From assembly GCF_017798165.1 (NCBI RefSeq), contig NZ_CP059068.1, positions 1,302,001 to 1,366,000 on the forward strand: a stretch of DNA of 64,000 nucleotides, given 5' to 3'. This document shows, piece by piece, positions 43,374 through 52,748 of the stretch (the first letter of the stretch is position 1; each line of letters opens with the position of its first letter). Below the pieces are notes generated by a model. That model worked only from the letters and a program-made list of their open reading frames with translations, had not been told where the DNA came from and made no database searches. This DNA comes from Rhodoferax sp. AJA081-3. Lineage in GTDB: Bacteria; Pseudomonadota; Gammaproteobacteria; Burkholderiales; Burkholderiaceae_C. The position numbers and the translations under genes were made by a program.

Positions 43374-43967
43374 TTATTGGCCCGTCGCAGGCTGGCGCCC
43401 ACGCCGCTCCTTGGCTTCAATCAGGCGCTGCACCATGGTGCACACCGCCTTGGCCTGCGCTTCATTCACGTCGATGTTTTCAATGACCGAACGCTTGAAC
43501 TTGATACCGCTGACGTGGCCACTGCCTTCCACAAAACCCAGGGTCAGAGTGCGGTTCAGGAAGTAGTAACCCAACGCGAACACAAAGCCCACGGCGCCGG
43601 CGCCCAAAAAAATGGACGCGCCATTACCCACGGCGCCGGTCCGTGCGGCGTCGGACGCAAACGAGGTGCCAATGAACAGGAAAAACGCCACGATGCCCAC
43701 CGCAGCCTTCCAGGGCTTGTGGTAACCGTAGTAGGTGGAGCACACACTCTGCAACGGTATCAGTCGCGACTGCGTACCCGCCAGTGACGAACTGGAAAAC
43801 TCCACCCGGTCCATGCCCACCCGGATGGTGGTCACAGGGTCCACACCCATCAGCGACAGGATCCAGGCGACCAGGCCACTTTCGCGGCCGGTGATGCTGA
43901 CGTAGTTGTTCTTTTCGTCTATGGGTTTGCTGTCAGCTTTCCAGGATTTGATAACCAGTGCGCTCAT
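43374..43967 (-). CDS. Hypothetical membrane protein
   Basis: A 197-residue protein with two membrane helices in the middle (around residues 88-108 and 119-140) between an N-terminal cytoplasmic part (ALVIKSWKADSKPIDEKNNY) and a C-terminal hydrophilic domain ending AKERRGRQPATGQ. It resembles the bacterial PH-like/DUF type membrane proteins but no family is named with confidence. It ends 4 bp before the EVE gene start and may be co-transcribed with it. Confidence 0.65.
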   Translation of the reverse strand: MSALVIKSWKADSKPIDEKNNYVSITGRESGLVAWILSLMGVDPVTTIRVGMDRVEFSSSSLAGTQSRLIPLQSVCSTYYGYHKPWKAAVGIVAFFLFIGTSFASDAARTGAVGNGASIFLGAGAVGFVFALGYYFLNRTLTLGFVEGSGHVSGIKFKRSVIENIDVNEAQAKAVCTMVQRLIEAKERRGRQPATGQ

Positions 43968-44056
43968 GAATAAATTCCCTGCTTGATGTGGTGTAGTTGA
44001 CGCGCCCGAAAGAGGGCCGGTGAAGCATACCGCAGCCAACAGCGCAAAGGCCCGCC

Positions 44057-45094
44057 CTAAGACTGCATCACGCCCGTATAAATAAACGCCCCATACCCAC
44101 CCAACAGCACCACCCCCAGCAACCGCGGCAAACGCCCCACCAGCAGGATGCACATGAAGTGCAGCGCCGCCGCCCCCGCAATGGTGTAGATACCCACCTT
44201 GAAAAAACCAGGCACCGTGATGGGGTCAAACAGTGCGAACAGACCAACACACATGGGGATGCAGATATGGCCATCCCCCACCTGGGAGCTGACCACCACA
44301 TCTTGCCGCCCGGCAAAACCAAAATACAGCGCGATAAACGCATTGGGCAACACCATCAGCGCGCCGCTGAGCCAACCCAGGTCTTTGGCGCTGATATAGG
44401 GGCTCTTGACGTGCGACACCCAGTTCACCAGGTAGTCAACACTTTTGAACACGCCATAGGCACTGATGGCGATCAGCACCAGATCGAACACGATCGACCA
44501 CTGGAAGCTGCGGTTCTTGCGCACGTTGTTCTTCAGAATCTCAAACACATGCAGCGCCTGCCAGAACAGGAACAAGCCTACCAAGACCAGGCCGTCATAA
44601 AAGTCCAACACACCGTCCTTGGCCAGCGCCCACAGTGTGCCGGTGAACATAAACAGCGCCACCAGCGTCAGCAGCAGGTCCAGCCGGTTCAGGCGCTGCA
44701 CAGGGTCGGGCTGCCGGGACCTGGCATGAGCGGCCTTGCCACTTTTGTTGCCATGGGCTGCTGCCGCGCCAAAACACAGCGTGGTCAAGCCCAGAATCAG
44801 TGTCAGGTTGGTCACGTTGTTGACCAGGCAGTTTTCCATCACGGTGCTGCCCTGGCCGCCCTGGCGGCTCATCACGTAGGCAAACACCAGGTTCGCAAAG
44901 CCCGAGCAGTACGGCATGATCAAGGTGCCCAGCACGGTGCCCTCAAAACCTTTGCTTTCAATGGCCTGCAGGCGCCAGATCATCAGCGCCGATGCGGCCA
45001 TAAATACGCCCAGTTGTGCCACGGGGTGCACCAGGTGGACAGAGAGCTGCTGGAGATGGCTGAGAACGGAGGTTGGTAAGGGATGGAGCTGCAT
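44057..45094 (-). CDS. Sodium/calcium exchanger-like membrane protein
   Basis: A 345-residue protein with about ten membrane helices. It contains one clear alpha-repeat-like region of the CaCA superfamily, GTLIMPYCSGFANLVFAYV and VNNVTNLTLILGL (the G-S-N-x-x-N position reads VNNVTN), and a second at GALMVLPNAFIALYFG and DGHICIPMCVGLFALF. The usual acidic residue of the first repeat (P-E) is replaced (MPYCSG), so ion selectivity may differ from that of a typical Ca2+/H+ or Na+/Ca2+ antiporter. It stands alone; the ATG at 45112 is an alternative start. Confidence 0.68.
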   Translation of the reverse strand: MQLHPLPTSVLSHLQQLSVHLVHPVAQLGVFMAASALMIWRLQAIESKGFEGTVLGTLIMPYCSGFANLVFAYVMSRQGGQGSTVMENCLVNNVTNLTLILGLTTLCFGAAAAHGNKSGKAAHARSRQPDPVQRLNRLDLLLTLVALFMFTGTLWALAKDGVLDFYDGLVLVGLFLFWQALHVFEILKNNVRKNRSFQWSIVFDLVLIAISAYGVFKSVDYLVNWVSHVKSPYISAKDLGWLSGALMVLPNAFIALYFGFAGRQDVVVSSQVGDGHICIPMCVGLFALFDPITVPGFFKVGIYTIAGAAALHFMCILLVGRLPRLLGVVLLGGYGAFIYTGVMQS

Positions 45095-45224
45095 GGCGTG
45101 GCCGCCAAGCATACGCGTTTTACCGCTTCACGCAGCGTCACTTTTGGGCGTGTTTCGGGATTGTTTGTGGCGTCTGTGCGACTGAACTTATGTACACTGA
45201 CCGCTTCTCTGAAAGACCGCCTCC

Positions 45225-45767
45225 ATGACCACTTCGAGCAGCCTGCCCGCCGACACCACCGCCGAGCGCATCGTGCGCCATTTCCAGGCCGAAGGCTTTC
45301 CCGGCATCACCGAGGCGGTGCTGGTGCGTATACGGCTCAAAAAGGGGGACAGGCTGGAGGTGGACGCAGCATTTGACAGGGCGCTGGCGCGGGATGCCGC
45401 GCCGCCGGTGCAGGAGTATTTTCAGATCCAGCTGTATGGTTTTTACTCCGAGATCCGCAGCCTGCTGAATATCAAAACCGCCTTTGCCGATGACTTCACC
45501 AGCGGCCTGCGCGCCGAGCTGCCCAGCATTTATTTTGATGCCGCGCCCGTGGTTGCCAACGATGCGCTGGCCACCGGCACCAAGTACGACGCCATGCTCA
45601 AGCTCGGCGACAACGCAGACGGTTATGCGGTGGCCGTGTTGCTGAACGACCCCACCTCGTCCTTTTTTGAATACATGGAATCCCACGTCGGCTACGACTG
45701 GGCCACCATCATCGGCACGCTGGGTGCCGCCGCCACCTCCTTTGTGGCGGACGAAGACCTGCTCTGA
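45225..45767 (+). CDS. Hypothetical protein
   Basis: A 180-residue soluble, acidic protein without signal peptide or membrane helix. No known motif was recognised. It has a mixed alpha/beta look with a hydrophobic C-terminal half (GYAVAVLLNDPTSSFFEYMES). Good codon structure and a clean start at 45225 support a real gene. It converges on the DUF885 gene, with 4 bp between stops. Confidence 0.6.
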   Translation: MTTSSSLPADTTAERIVRHFQAEGFPGITEAVLVRIRLKKGDRLEVDAAFDRALARDAAPPVQEYFQIQLYGFYSEIRSLLNIKTAFADDFTSGLRAELPSIYFDAAPVVANDALATGTKYDAMLKLGDNADGYAVAVLLNDPTSSFFEYMESHVGYDWATIIGTLGAAATSFVADEDLL

Positions 45768-45771
45768 TCGT

Positions 45772-47547
45772 TTACTGGGCGCCGCGCTTCTCCGACTGCA
45801 CCCAGGCATTCACCGTATCGCGCAACATGGGCATGGGCAACTGGCCCGAGGTCAGCACCAGGCGGTGGAATTTCTTCACATCAAACCGCGCACCCAGGGC
45901 CGCCTCGGCCTCACGCCGCAGGCGGCTGATCTCCAGCTGGCCAATCTTGTAGCCCAGGGCCTGGCCGGGGCGGGCAATGTAACGCTCCACCTCGGACACC
46001 ACATCACTCTCGGCCATGGATGAGTTGGCCAGCATGTAGTCGATGGCCTGCTGGCGGCTCCAGCCCTTGTAGTGCAGCCCCGTGTCCACCACCAGGCGCA
46101 TGGCGCGCAACTGCTCGTCGGACAGGCGGCCGTACCACTGGTAGGGGTCAGTGAACAGGCCCAGCTCCTTGCCCAGGCTTTCGGCGTACAGCGCCCAGCC
46201 TTCGACAAAGGCCACGTAAAACGTATTGAAGCGGCGGAACTTGGGCAGCGCCGTGTCTTCCTGCGCAATCGCCACCTGGAAGTGGTGGCCGGGCGAGGCC
46301 TCGTGCAGCGACAGGGTCTCCATGCCAAAGATGGGCTGGGCCTTCAGGTTGAAGGTGTTCACATAAAAGACCCCGGGGCGAGAGCCATCGGCCGAGGGAC
46401 TGTCGTACGAGGCGCCGGCGGCGCTTTCCGCACGGAAGGCCTCGACCTCGCGCACCTCGTAGTCGGCCTTGGGGGCAATGTCAAACAGCTTGGGCAGCAG
46501 GCCGTTGATGCGGGTCTGCAGCGCGCGGTAACCCGCCAGCAGGTCTTCGGGCTTCTGGTAGTAATAGCGTGGCTCGTCTTGCAGGTGTTTGAAGAAGGCT
46601 TTGAGGTCACCGTCAAACTTCACCTCGCGGCGCACGGCGTCCATCTCGCCCAATATGCGGCCCACTTCCTGCAGCCCCAGCGCGTGGATGGCGTCGGGCG
46701 TGAGCGTGGTGGTGGTACTGGACTGCACATAGTGGGCATACCAGGCCTTGCCATTGGGCAGGGTTGACCAGGCCGTGCTGCTGCGGGCCTTGGGCAGGTA
46801 GCTGTCGCGCACAAAATTGTGCAGCCGCTGGTAGGCCGGGGTGACCTTGGTGCTGATCAGCTGGCGCATCGCAGCGGTGATACGCGCACGGTCTGCGGCT
46901 GGCACGGCATCGGGAAAGGCCTTGATGGGGCCCCAGAAAATACTTTGTTCGGGGTCTGGTGTGATCAAGGCGGCCAGCTGCGGCAGCACTTTCTCCACCA
47001 CCGGCCGTGGCTGCACCACACCTTTAGACATGCCCACGCGCATATTCGCCACCATGCCGTCAAACTGGGGCACCGCCAGCGTCAGGCGCTGCATCCAGTC
47101 GTCGTAATCCTTGGTGGTGCGAAACGGCTGCAAGGACTGCCCCGATCCCAACTGCGCCAGAAAGCTGGGCATGCCACCGGTCTGGCTGATGGGCAACATC
47201 CAGTCTGGAAAACGCTGGCCTTGCAGTGACTCTTCCAGCTGCAGTTTCAGGATGCCATAGGACAGGCGGTCCCGGGCATCCAGCGCCTGGGGATTAAACG
47301 CCTTGAGCTGCTTGAGCTGGCGTTGCAGGTAACGCTGGTTCTCGGCCCGCCAGGCCGCGGAGGTGTCGTCCACCAACTGGCCGTTGTAACGCGGGTCGCC
47401 CAGCGAGGTGGCCAAAACAGGCTCCCGCTTTAACGTTTCTTCCCAGCTGGCATCGAGCCACTGGTTGAAGCGTTCGCTCTCTGACGGTTTGGCAGACGCC
47501 GTCAGGGTGACGGCGGCGATCAGCAGGGTGGCAAGGAATTGGCGCAT
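45772..47547 (-). CDS. DUF885-family secreted metallopeptidase-like protein
   Basis: A 591-residue protein with a signal peptide (residues 1-19, ending ASA) and a large DUF885 domain. The characteristic metal motif is LHEASPGHHFQ (HExxxGHH) at about residue 415, followed by FVEGWALYAE with a conserved glutamate 40 residues later. Members are predicted zinc peptidases (carboxypeptidase-like) of the periplasm. The substrate is not known. There are no operon partners; a repeat copy lies just upstream. Confidence 0.88.
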   Translation of the reverse strand: MRQFLATLLIAAVTLTASAKPSESERFNQWLDASWEETLKREPVLATSLGDPRYNGQLVDDTSAAWRAENQRYLQRQLKQLKAFNPQALDARDRLSYGILKLQLEESLQGQRFPDWMLPISQTGGMPSFLAQLGSGQSLQPFRTTKDYDDWMQRLTLAVPQFDGMVANMRVGMSKGVVQPRPVVEKVLPQLAALITPDPEQSIFWGPIKAFPDAVPAADRARITAAMRQLISTKVTPAYQRLHNFVRDSYLPKARSSTAWSTLPNGKAWYAHYVQSSTTTTLTPDAIHALGLQEVGRILGEMDAVRREVKFDGDLKAFFKHLQDEPRYYYQKPEDLLAGYRALQTRINGLLPKLFDIAPKADYEVREVEAFRAESAAGASYDSPSADGSRPGVFYVNTFNLKAQPIFGMETLSLHEASPGHHFQVAIAQEDTALPKFRRFNTFYVAFVEGWALYAESLGKELGLFTDPYQWYGRLSDEQLRAMRLVVDTGLHYKGWSRQQAIDYMLANSSMAESDVVSEVERYIARPGQALGYKIGQLEISRLRREAEAALGARFDVKKFHRLVLTSGQLPMPMLRDTVNAWVQSEKRGAQ

Positions 47548-47567
47548 GGACGGATCCAGATTGAAAT

Positions 47568-47621
47568 ACTATAAAAATACTAGCGTAGTAGCTATATTCT
47601 GCGGGGGCTATAGGCACAAAT
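47568..47621 (+). repeat. Dispersed intergenic repeat, copy 7
   Basis: ACTATAAAAATACTAGCG, spacer, then ATTCTGCGGGGGCTATAGGC and ACAAAT. It is the one copy that does not follow a stop codon in gene orientation: it lies between the starts and ends of two minus-strand genes. Confidence 0.75.
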
Positions 47622-47633
47622 GACTTAAAGCAT

Positions 47634-48095
47634 TCAGCCAGCAGCTGCTCTGTAGCGGGCCACCAGCCGGTGGTGCCGGTGGCGAAAGACGAAACTATAG
47701 ATGAGTCTGAGCAGCGGGGCCATCCAGACCATGCGCGGCGAAAAAACAATGCTGTCGCGCACCGTGCAACCAGCGCCAGCGGCCTGGACGGTGCGCACAT
47801 GCTGCCACATGCGGTTGGTCCAGGACGAGGAGTTCTCCACAAAGCCCGACTCAGGTGTAAACGTGAACGAGCCAAAGCGATGCCGGTCCACCGGCAACAC
47901 GCCCAAAAACAAAACCCAGCTGGCAAACAAGGCATCCCCACCCTGCCAGTCCGCCAGCCGCACCGCACGCCACTTCTTGGGCGCGGTCATGTGAATCCAC
48001 GGACCCAGTTCGTAGTTGACCGTGGTCAGTGACTGCTGGGCCCAGAAGTCAGTGGGCGATATCGAAAGCGTGCTGGAGAAAGTGAGTGCGGTCAT
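47634..48095 (-). CDS. Small hypothetical protein, possibly SRPBCC/START-like
   Basis: A 153-residue protein without a signal peptide. The strand pattern and residues such as LGPWIHMTAPKKWRAVRLADW and FGSFTFTPESGFVENSSSWTNRMWQHVRTV look like a START/SRPBCC-type fold (ligand cavity) but the match is weak. The His/Arg-rich end is FRHRHHRLVARYR. The ATG at 48095 is chosen over an upstream start without a plausible ribosome binding site. Confidence 0.55.
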   Translation of the reverse strand: MTALTFSSTLSISPTDFWAQQSLTTVNYELGPWIHMTAPKKWRAVRLADWQGGDALFASWVLFLGVLPVDRHRFGSFTFTPESGFVENSSSWTNRMWQHVRTVQAAGAGCTVRDSIVFSPRMVWMAPLLRLIYSFVFRHRHHRLVARYRAAAG

Positions 48096-48206
48096 CAGGG
48101 TTCTCTTTTGGTGAGGATGGTGTGGATGCGCGCAATTCTCAAACCCTGTAGCTGCTTCAGGGCAAGCCAAAACCTAAAAGCCGAAGGGCCAAATTGATCC
48201 AATGGG

Positions 48207-49256
48207 TCAAAACGCCCCGTGCTCCGGCGCTGCGTGCCACTTGCCCGGGTTGGGCATCCATGCCGGATCTGCTTCCCTTTCAAGTAGCGCACAGACCACA
48301 GCACCCAGCGCCATACCCAGATGTTCTTCTGCTGCCGCCGCACCCGCATCCCCCAGATCAGCGGCCAGCACAAAGCTGCGGAACCGCTCCCAGTCAGCGC
48401 CCAGCTGCGCCACCACAATACGCGCCAGGTCGTAAGACAGCATATTGCCGTCATCGTTGCGCAAGAAGGATTTGCCTGACCAGAACTCCTGTATCTCCGC
48501 CGCGCCCCAGAAGCCCTGGTGTTTGTCGTGCATCTGCTGGGGCGTGAGCAACCCGGGGCCGGGTGGGCTCAGCCGGTGTTCGGTGTTCACGGCCAGCCCT
48601 TCATTGAGCCAGGCCGGAATGGGCAGGTGGCTCACACAGCTGTGCGTCAACTCGTGGGCAATGATGGGCTCGATGAGCCGCATGTCGGCCTTGGCCGTCA
48701 CGAAGTGGCCACAACCCGCATTGATGTACATGCCGCTGCTACCCGCAAACTCCCCCGCCTCGGGGTAGTAGTGGGACACATAACGGTAGTAGGTCTCTTC
48801 GTCGTCGAAGACGATCAGCAGGTCCTTGCCCCACGCCGGGGCCTGTGCAACGCCATCCAACAAACGGACGATTCTCTGCAAGGTCTTGCCCATGTAATCC
48901 AGCATGGCGCGGGCCACGTGAGGCTCCAGCGTGGATAGCAGCACCGCCCCACCCTCTTGCCGCAGCTGGTAGGCAGGGCCCAGGCTGGCCTGCAGGTGCT
49001 CCAGCCACGCCAGCTCGCAGCGCGCCCATGCGTCCGCCTGCAGCGTGGGGTCACCCAGGCCATCCACCCAGGTCTGGGCCGCTGCCCAGTCCAGATACGG
49101 GAATCCGTTGTGGTGCGACAAATGGGTGGACAGCGGGAAGCCTGGAGAACCAGATGCGGTCACTTCAGTAGTCGGCACTGGCACGTGGCGGGCCACGGCC
49201 TGTGGATCCGCTGCACGCTTCGGGGTGGATACGAGGGATCGAAAAAACTCAAGCAT
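48207..49256 (-). CDS. Putative zinc metallopeptidase (HExxH) protein
   Basis: A 349-residue protein with IIAHELTHSCVSH, an HExxH zinc site, followed after about 15 residues by the conserved Glu in NEGLAVNTEH. This is the layout of gluzincin peptidase-MA-like or DUF1570-type proteins. There is no signal peptide at the ATG 49256, so a cytoplasmic place is likely unless the start is further upstream. The rest is helical with no recognised domain. Substrate unknown. Confidence 0.7.
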   Translation of the reverse strand: MLEFFRSLVSTPKRAADPQAVARHVPVPTTEVTASGSPGFPLSTHLSHHNGFPYLDWAAAQTWVDGLGDPTLQADAWARCELAWLEHLQASLGPAYQLRQEGGAVLLSTLEPHVARAMLDYMGKTLQRIVRLLDGVAQAPAWGKDLLIVFDDEETYYRYVSHYYPEAGEFAGSSGMYINAGCGHFVTAKADMRLIEPIIAHELTHSCVSHLPIPAWLNEGLAVNTEHRLSPPGPGLLTPQQMHDKHQGFWGAAEIQEFWSGKSFLRNDDGNMLSYDLARIVVAQLGADWERFRSFVLAADLGDAGAAAAEEHLGMALGAVVCALLEREADPAWMPNPGKWHAAPEHGAF

Positions 49257-49396
49257 GGGCGCCTTGCGGTGATGGGATTGGAAATGCTGCACAACGCAGA
49301 CCCGTTGGTGTCCCATACGGAAATCGATATACAAGAGCACTAGGGTTAACCCTATACTGCGCCGCAGCATCATCACTTTTACAAAAAGGAATTGTT

Positions 49397-49687
49397 ATGA
49401 CCACCGCTACGTTGAACACCTCAACCATGGCTTCGGCACCATCCACCACCATCGGATTTGCCGCAACAGAACTCGCCGTCGCCGCACAACGCCTGGCACT
49501 GGCCATCTGGACGGCATTGGCCGCAAGCTTCACCTGGCACGCAAAGGCGCTGACGCCCCAACAAGCCGCACAACAAGCGGCCCAGGAACTGCGTGTATTT
49601 GCGAGCTCCATCGCAGCCAACGACCCCAGCCACGCCAACGACCTGTTCGCCGCGGCTGACCGCCATGAGTTCGGCGACAACTCGTAA
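49397..49687 (+). CDS. Small hypothetical protein
   Basis: A 96-residue Ala-rich helical protein (GFAATELAVAAQRLALAIWTALAASFTWHAKAL, then PQQAAQQAAQELRVFASSI). An AAAAAGGA site 6 bases upstream of the ATG supports expression. No family is recognised. The final part, NDPSHANDLFAAADRHEFGD, is polar. A repeat copy begins 2 bases after its stop codon. Confidence 0.65.
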   Translation: MTTATLNTSTMASAPSTTIGFAATELAVAAQRLALAIWTALAASFTWHAKALTPQQAAQQAAQELRVFASSIAANDPSHANDLFAAADRHEFGDNS

Positions 49688-49689
49688 TC

Positions 49690-49743
49690 GCTACAAAATC
49701 AATAGCGACTCCCTCATATTTCACGGGGGCTAGAGGCATAAAT
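49690..49743 (+). repeat. Dispersed intergenic repeat, copy 8
   Basis: GCTACAAAATCAATAGCGAC, spacer, then CATATTTCACGGGGGCTAGA and GGCATAAAT. It begins 2 bases after a stop codon, in gene orientation, between convergent genes. Confidence 0.82.
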
Positions 49744-49790
49744 CGCTTACAAGCCATCGGCTAAACGGTCATACACCCCAATAGGGAGTT

Positions 49791-51713
49791 TTATCGACTA
49801 TGTGAAGTCAGATGCGCCAGCGGCCCAGCCGCACTGACGCCTGGCCCCTTGCGCCGCGCACTGGGTGCAGGCTGGCCACCAGGGGCCACTTCGTCCAGGC
49901 CCATGGTGGCATCGCTGCCCAGGGCTGGCACACTCGCGCCGCGGTGTAGGGTAACGCCCACCACCAAAATGTCCACCATCAGCAAGTGCAGGATGCGGCT
50001 GATCATGGGCACCTGGGTGGCAATGTCTTCCACGTGGTCAACGATCAGCGCCAGGTCAGCCTTGCGGGCCAGCGGCGACTGGCTTTCGGTGATGGCGATC
50101 ACCTTGGCACCGCGTGCCTGCGCGGTCTCAGCCACGGCCAGCAGCTCGGCGATACGGCCGCTGCTGCTGATGATGAGCACCACATCGTCGCTGCGCAGCA
50201 GTGCGGCAGAGAGGGTTTGCAGACGCGGGTCGGTGTAGGCCACGGCAGATACACCCACACGCAAAAACTTGAACTGCGCATCGCTGGCGACCGCACCGTA
50301 GTGGCCCACAGCATAAATCTCCAGGCGGCTCGACCCGGCAATCATGCGCATGGCGCGGTCCATGCTGTCGCGGTTCAGGTGGTCACGCGCCTGCAAAATG
50401 GCCGATGCAGTATTGCCCAGAACCTTGGCGCCCAGCTCCAGCATGGAATCCGATCCCGTGACTTGGGTGTGGGTGATGGGTATGGTGCCCGTCAGGCCCG
50501 AGGCCAGGCGCAGCTTGAAGTCCGAGAGGCCCTCACAGCCCAACGAACGGCAGAAACGAATCACGGTGGGCTGGCTGACGTCGGCCGAGCGGGCTATTGT
50601 TGCAATCGGGTCGTTCAGCACCGAGCGCGGTTGGGCCAGCACATGCTGGGCCACACGCTGCTCGGCCGGTGACAGGCTGGTGAGTGCACGGCGAATCTGG
50701 CCCAAAATGGCCGAGCCGTTGGCACCCTCCAGCTCGCGCAGCTGTGATGCAAGGATGACGGATGCGCCCAAGAGCGTGGCATCGGTTGCGGTGATGACAA
50801 AGGTGGGGATGCCCTTCATGTAATCGGTGAAGCGGCCCTTGTCTTCAAACCGCTGGCGAAATGGCGACTGGTCGAAGTACAGCCCCAGGCGCGGCACGAT
50901 GCCACCACCAATATAAATACCGCCAAAAGCACCCTGGCTGACCGCCAGATTGGCCGCCGCCGTACCCAGGATGGCGCAGAACACGTCAATCGTTTCCTTG
51001 CAGATGGCGTCACTGCCCTCCAGCGCCAGTCGGGTGATTTCGGGTGCGTCCAGCGTGCGCTGCGGCTGGCCTGCGCGGTCGGTCAGGGCATTAAAGATCA
51101 GCTCGATGCCGTGGCCCGACAACAGTCGCTCGAACGACACGTGGTCATAGGTGCGCCAGGCGTATTGCAGGATGGCGATTTCGCGTTCGTCATGCGGTGA
51201 GAAGCTGGTGTGGCCGCCCTCGGTGCCCAGCGCAATCCAGCCATCGTCGGCCGGTATCAGGCCCGAGACACCCAAGCCGGTACCCGCACCAATCAGGCCC
51301 ACCATGCTGCGCGGCACGGCGGCACCACCGCCAAACTGGCGGCGCTGTTGGGGTGTCAGACTGGGCACGGCCATGGCCAGTGCCGTGAAGTCATTCACCA
51401 CCACCAGGTTGTCCAGGTGCAGGCGCTCACGCATCTCTTCGATGGAGAACTGCCAGTGGTAGTTGGTCATGCGGACCTGGTCACCCGCCACCGGGTTGGC
51501 AATGGCGACTGCCGCGTGTTTGATATCGCCGGCCGTTACACCCTTGAGCTTGGCGAGGTAGGCCGTGACGGCCGCGTGGAAGTCTGTGAAGTCCTGGCAG
51601 CGCAGGGATTCACTTTGCTCGAACACATGGGGCGCCACCTCCAGCGCGAACCGGGCGAACGTGCCGCCGATGTCGGCGATCAGGCGCGGGTGGTCAAAAC
51701 GCGGTTCGGACAT
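49791..51713 (-). CDS. glk: Bifunctional glucokinase / HexR-type transcriptional regulator
   Basis: A 640-residue fusion. Residues 1 to about 325 are glucokinase: phosphate-binding LIADIGGTFARFAL, VVVNDFTALAM with the catalytic Asp, IGAGTGLGVSGLI and EGGHTSFSP (sugar-binding). Residues about 335-415 are an HTH_6/RpiR-type DNA-binding domain (SADVSQPTVIRFCRSLGCEGLSDFK). Residues about 450-600 are a SIS sugar-phosphate-sensing domain (ISSSGRIAELLAVAE). It phosphorylates glucose and probably represses or activates sugar genes in response to a phosphorylated sugar (HexR senses KDPG). This fusion is known in Burkholderiales. Confidence 0.93.
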   Translation of the reverse strand: MSEPRFDHPRLIADIGGTFARFALEVAPHVFEQSESLRCQDFTDFHAAVTAYLAKLKGVTAGDIKHAAVAIANPVAGDQVRMTNYHWQFSIEEMRERLHLDNLVVVNDFTALAMAVPSLTPQQRRQFGGGAAVPRSMVGLIGAGTGLGVSGLIPADDGWIALGTEGGHTSFSPHDEREIAILQYAWRTYDHVSFERLLSGHGIELIFNALTDRAGQPQRTLDAPEITRLALEGSDAICKETIDVFCAILGTAAANLAVSQGAFGGIYIGGGIVPRLGLYFDQSPFRQRFEDKGRFTDYMKGIPTFVITATDATLLGASVILASQLRELEGANGSAILGQIRRALTSLSPAEQRVAQHVLAQPRSVLNDPIATIARSADVSQPTVIRFCRSLGCEGLSDFKLRLASGLTGTIPITHTQVTGSDSMLELGAKVLGNTASAILQARDHLNRDSMDRAMRMIAGSSRLEIYAVGHYGAVASDAQFKFLRVGVSAVAYTDPRLQTLSAALLRSDDVVLIISSSGRIAELLAVAETAQARGAKVIAITESQSPLARKADLALIVDHVEDIATQVPMISRILHLLMVDILVVGVTLHRGASVPALGSDATMGLDEVAPGGQPAPSARRKGPGVSAAGPLAHLTSHSR

Positions 51714-51782
51714 GTCGGCTTCCCTTTGTCATTAATTCATCAGTCAAGGGTGAAAGCTTAACCGGGCCGCCGCCCCTTGCGA

Positions 51783-52748
51783 TCAAGGCAGCGTATCGAG
51801 CGCGCAGCTGGCCCCAACCAGTGCGGGTGTAGACGCGGTGATCACCCAGACCGGCAGCGTGGACAACAAGGCGCGGTAACGCCCCTTGCTTTCAAAACTA
51901 TTGCGGAACACGGCGGCGTCAAACGCATCACCCAGGCGCGGCACGATGCCGCCGCCGATATAAACACCACCCAATGAGCCCAAGGTGAGCGCCAGGTTGC
52001 CGGCCACATTGCCCAGGAAGCGGGTGAAGTAATGCACGGCCTGCACACATTGCGCATCCGATCCGGCTACCGCAGCGTCGGTCACATCCGCGGGCTCCAG
52101 TGCCCGCGCGGGGAGCCCTTCCATGGCACAAATGGCCTGGTAGATATTGACCAGGCCCGAGCCCGACAACACCCGCTCGGCGCTGACATGCTCAAACTGC
52201 TTGCGCAGCAAGCCCAGCAGGGTGGACTCTACATCGTCATTGGCCGACAGCGTGACGTGGCCGCCCTCGCCTGCCAAGGCGCTGTAACGGCCATTGGCAT
52301 CCGGCACCAGGCCCGACACACCCAGGCCGGTGCCTGGGCCGAGCAAACCTATGGTGGAGCCCGCCACTGCGGTGCCGCCACCCAAAGCGCGCAGATCCGT
52401 AGGCTTGAGCGCGGGCAGGCTCATGGCCAGCGCGGTGAAGTCGTTCACCACCAGGCAGCGCTCCAGGCCCATGGCCTTCTGGAATGCGGCGATGGAAAAG
52501 CGCCAGCTGCTATTGGTCAGACGCACATCGTCGCCGGTGATGACCGTGGCGATGCCGATACCGGCCCAGCGGGGGTTTTTATGGCCATGGGCCAGCAGGT
52601 AGTTGGCGGCGGATTCTTGTATGGAAGCGCTGTCTTCGCAGGGCTGCACGGAAATGTCTTGCAGCTCGGCACCGGCCGACGCCTGCCATGCCCAGCGGGC
52701 ATTGGTGCCACCAATGTCTCCCAACAACCTCGGATAACCCTGATTCAT
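51783..52748 (-). CDS. glk: Glucokinase (second copy)
   Basis: A 321-residue ROK-unrelated, Glk-family kinase: LLGDIGGTNARWAW, CLVVNDFTALAMSL, GPGTGLGVSGLVP, EGGHVTLS and a C-terminal GGVYIGGGIVPRLGDAF. It is closely similar in motif order to the N-terminal half of the fused gene 69 bp downstream, suggesting a tandem duplication. It phosphorylates glucose to glucose-6-phosphate. An alternative start at 52802 would add 18 residues. It is divergent from the TonB receptor gene. Confidence 0.92.
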   Translation of the reverse strand: MNQGYPRLLGDIGGTNARWAWQASAGAELQDISVQPCEDSASIQESAANYLLAHGHKNPRWAGIGIATVITGDDVRLTNSSWRFSIAAFQKAMGLERCLVVNDFTALAMSLPALKPTDLRALGGGTAVAGSTIGLLGPGTGLGVSGLVPDANGRYSALAGEGGHVTLSANDDVESTLLGLLRKQFEHVSAERVLSGSGLVNIYQAICAMEGLPARALEPADVTDAAVAGSDAQCVQAVHYFTRFLGNVAGNLALTLGSLGGVYIGGGIVPRLGDAFDAAVFRNSFESKGRYRALLSTLPVWVITASTPALVGASCALDTLP

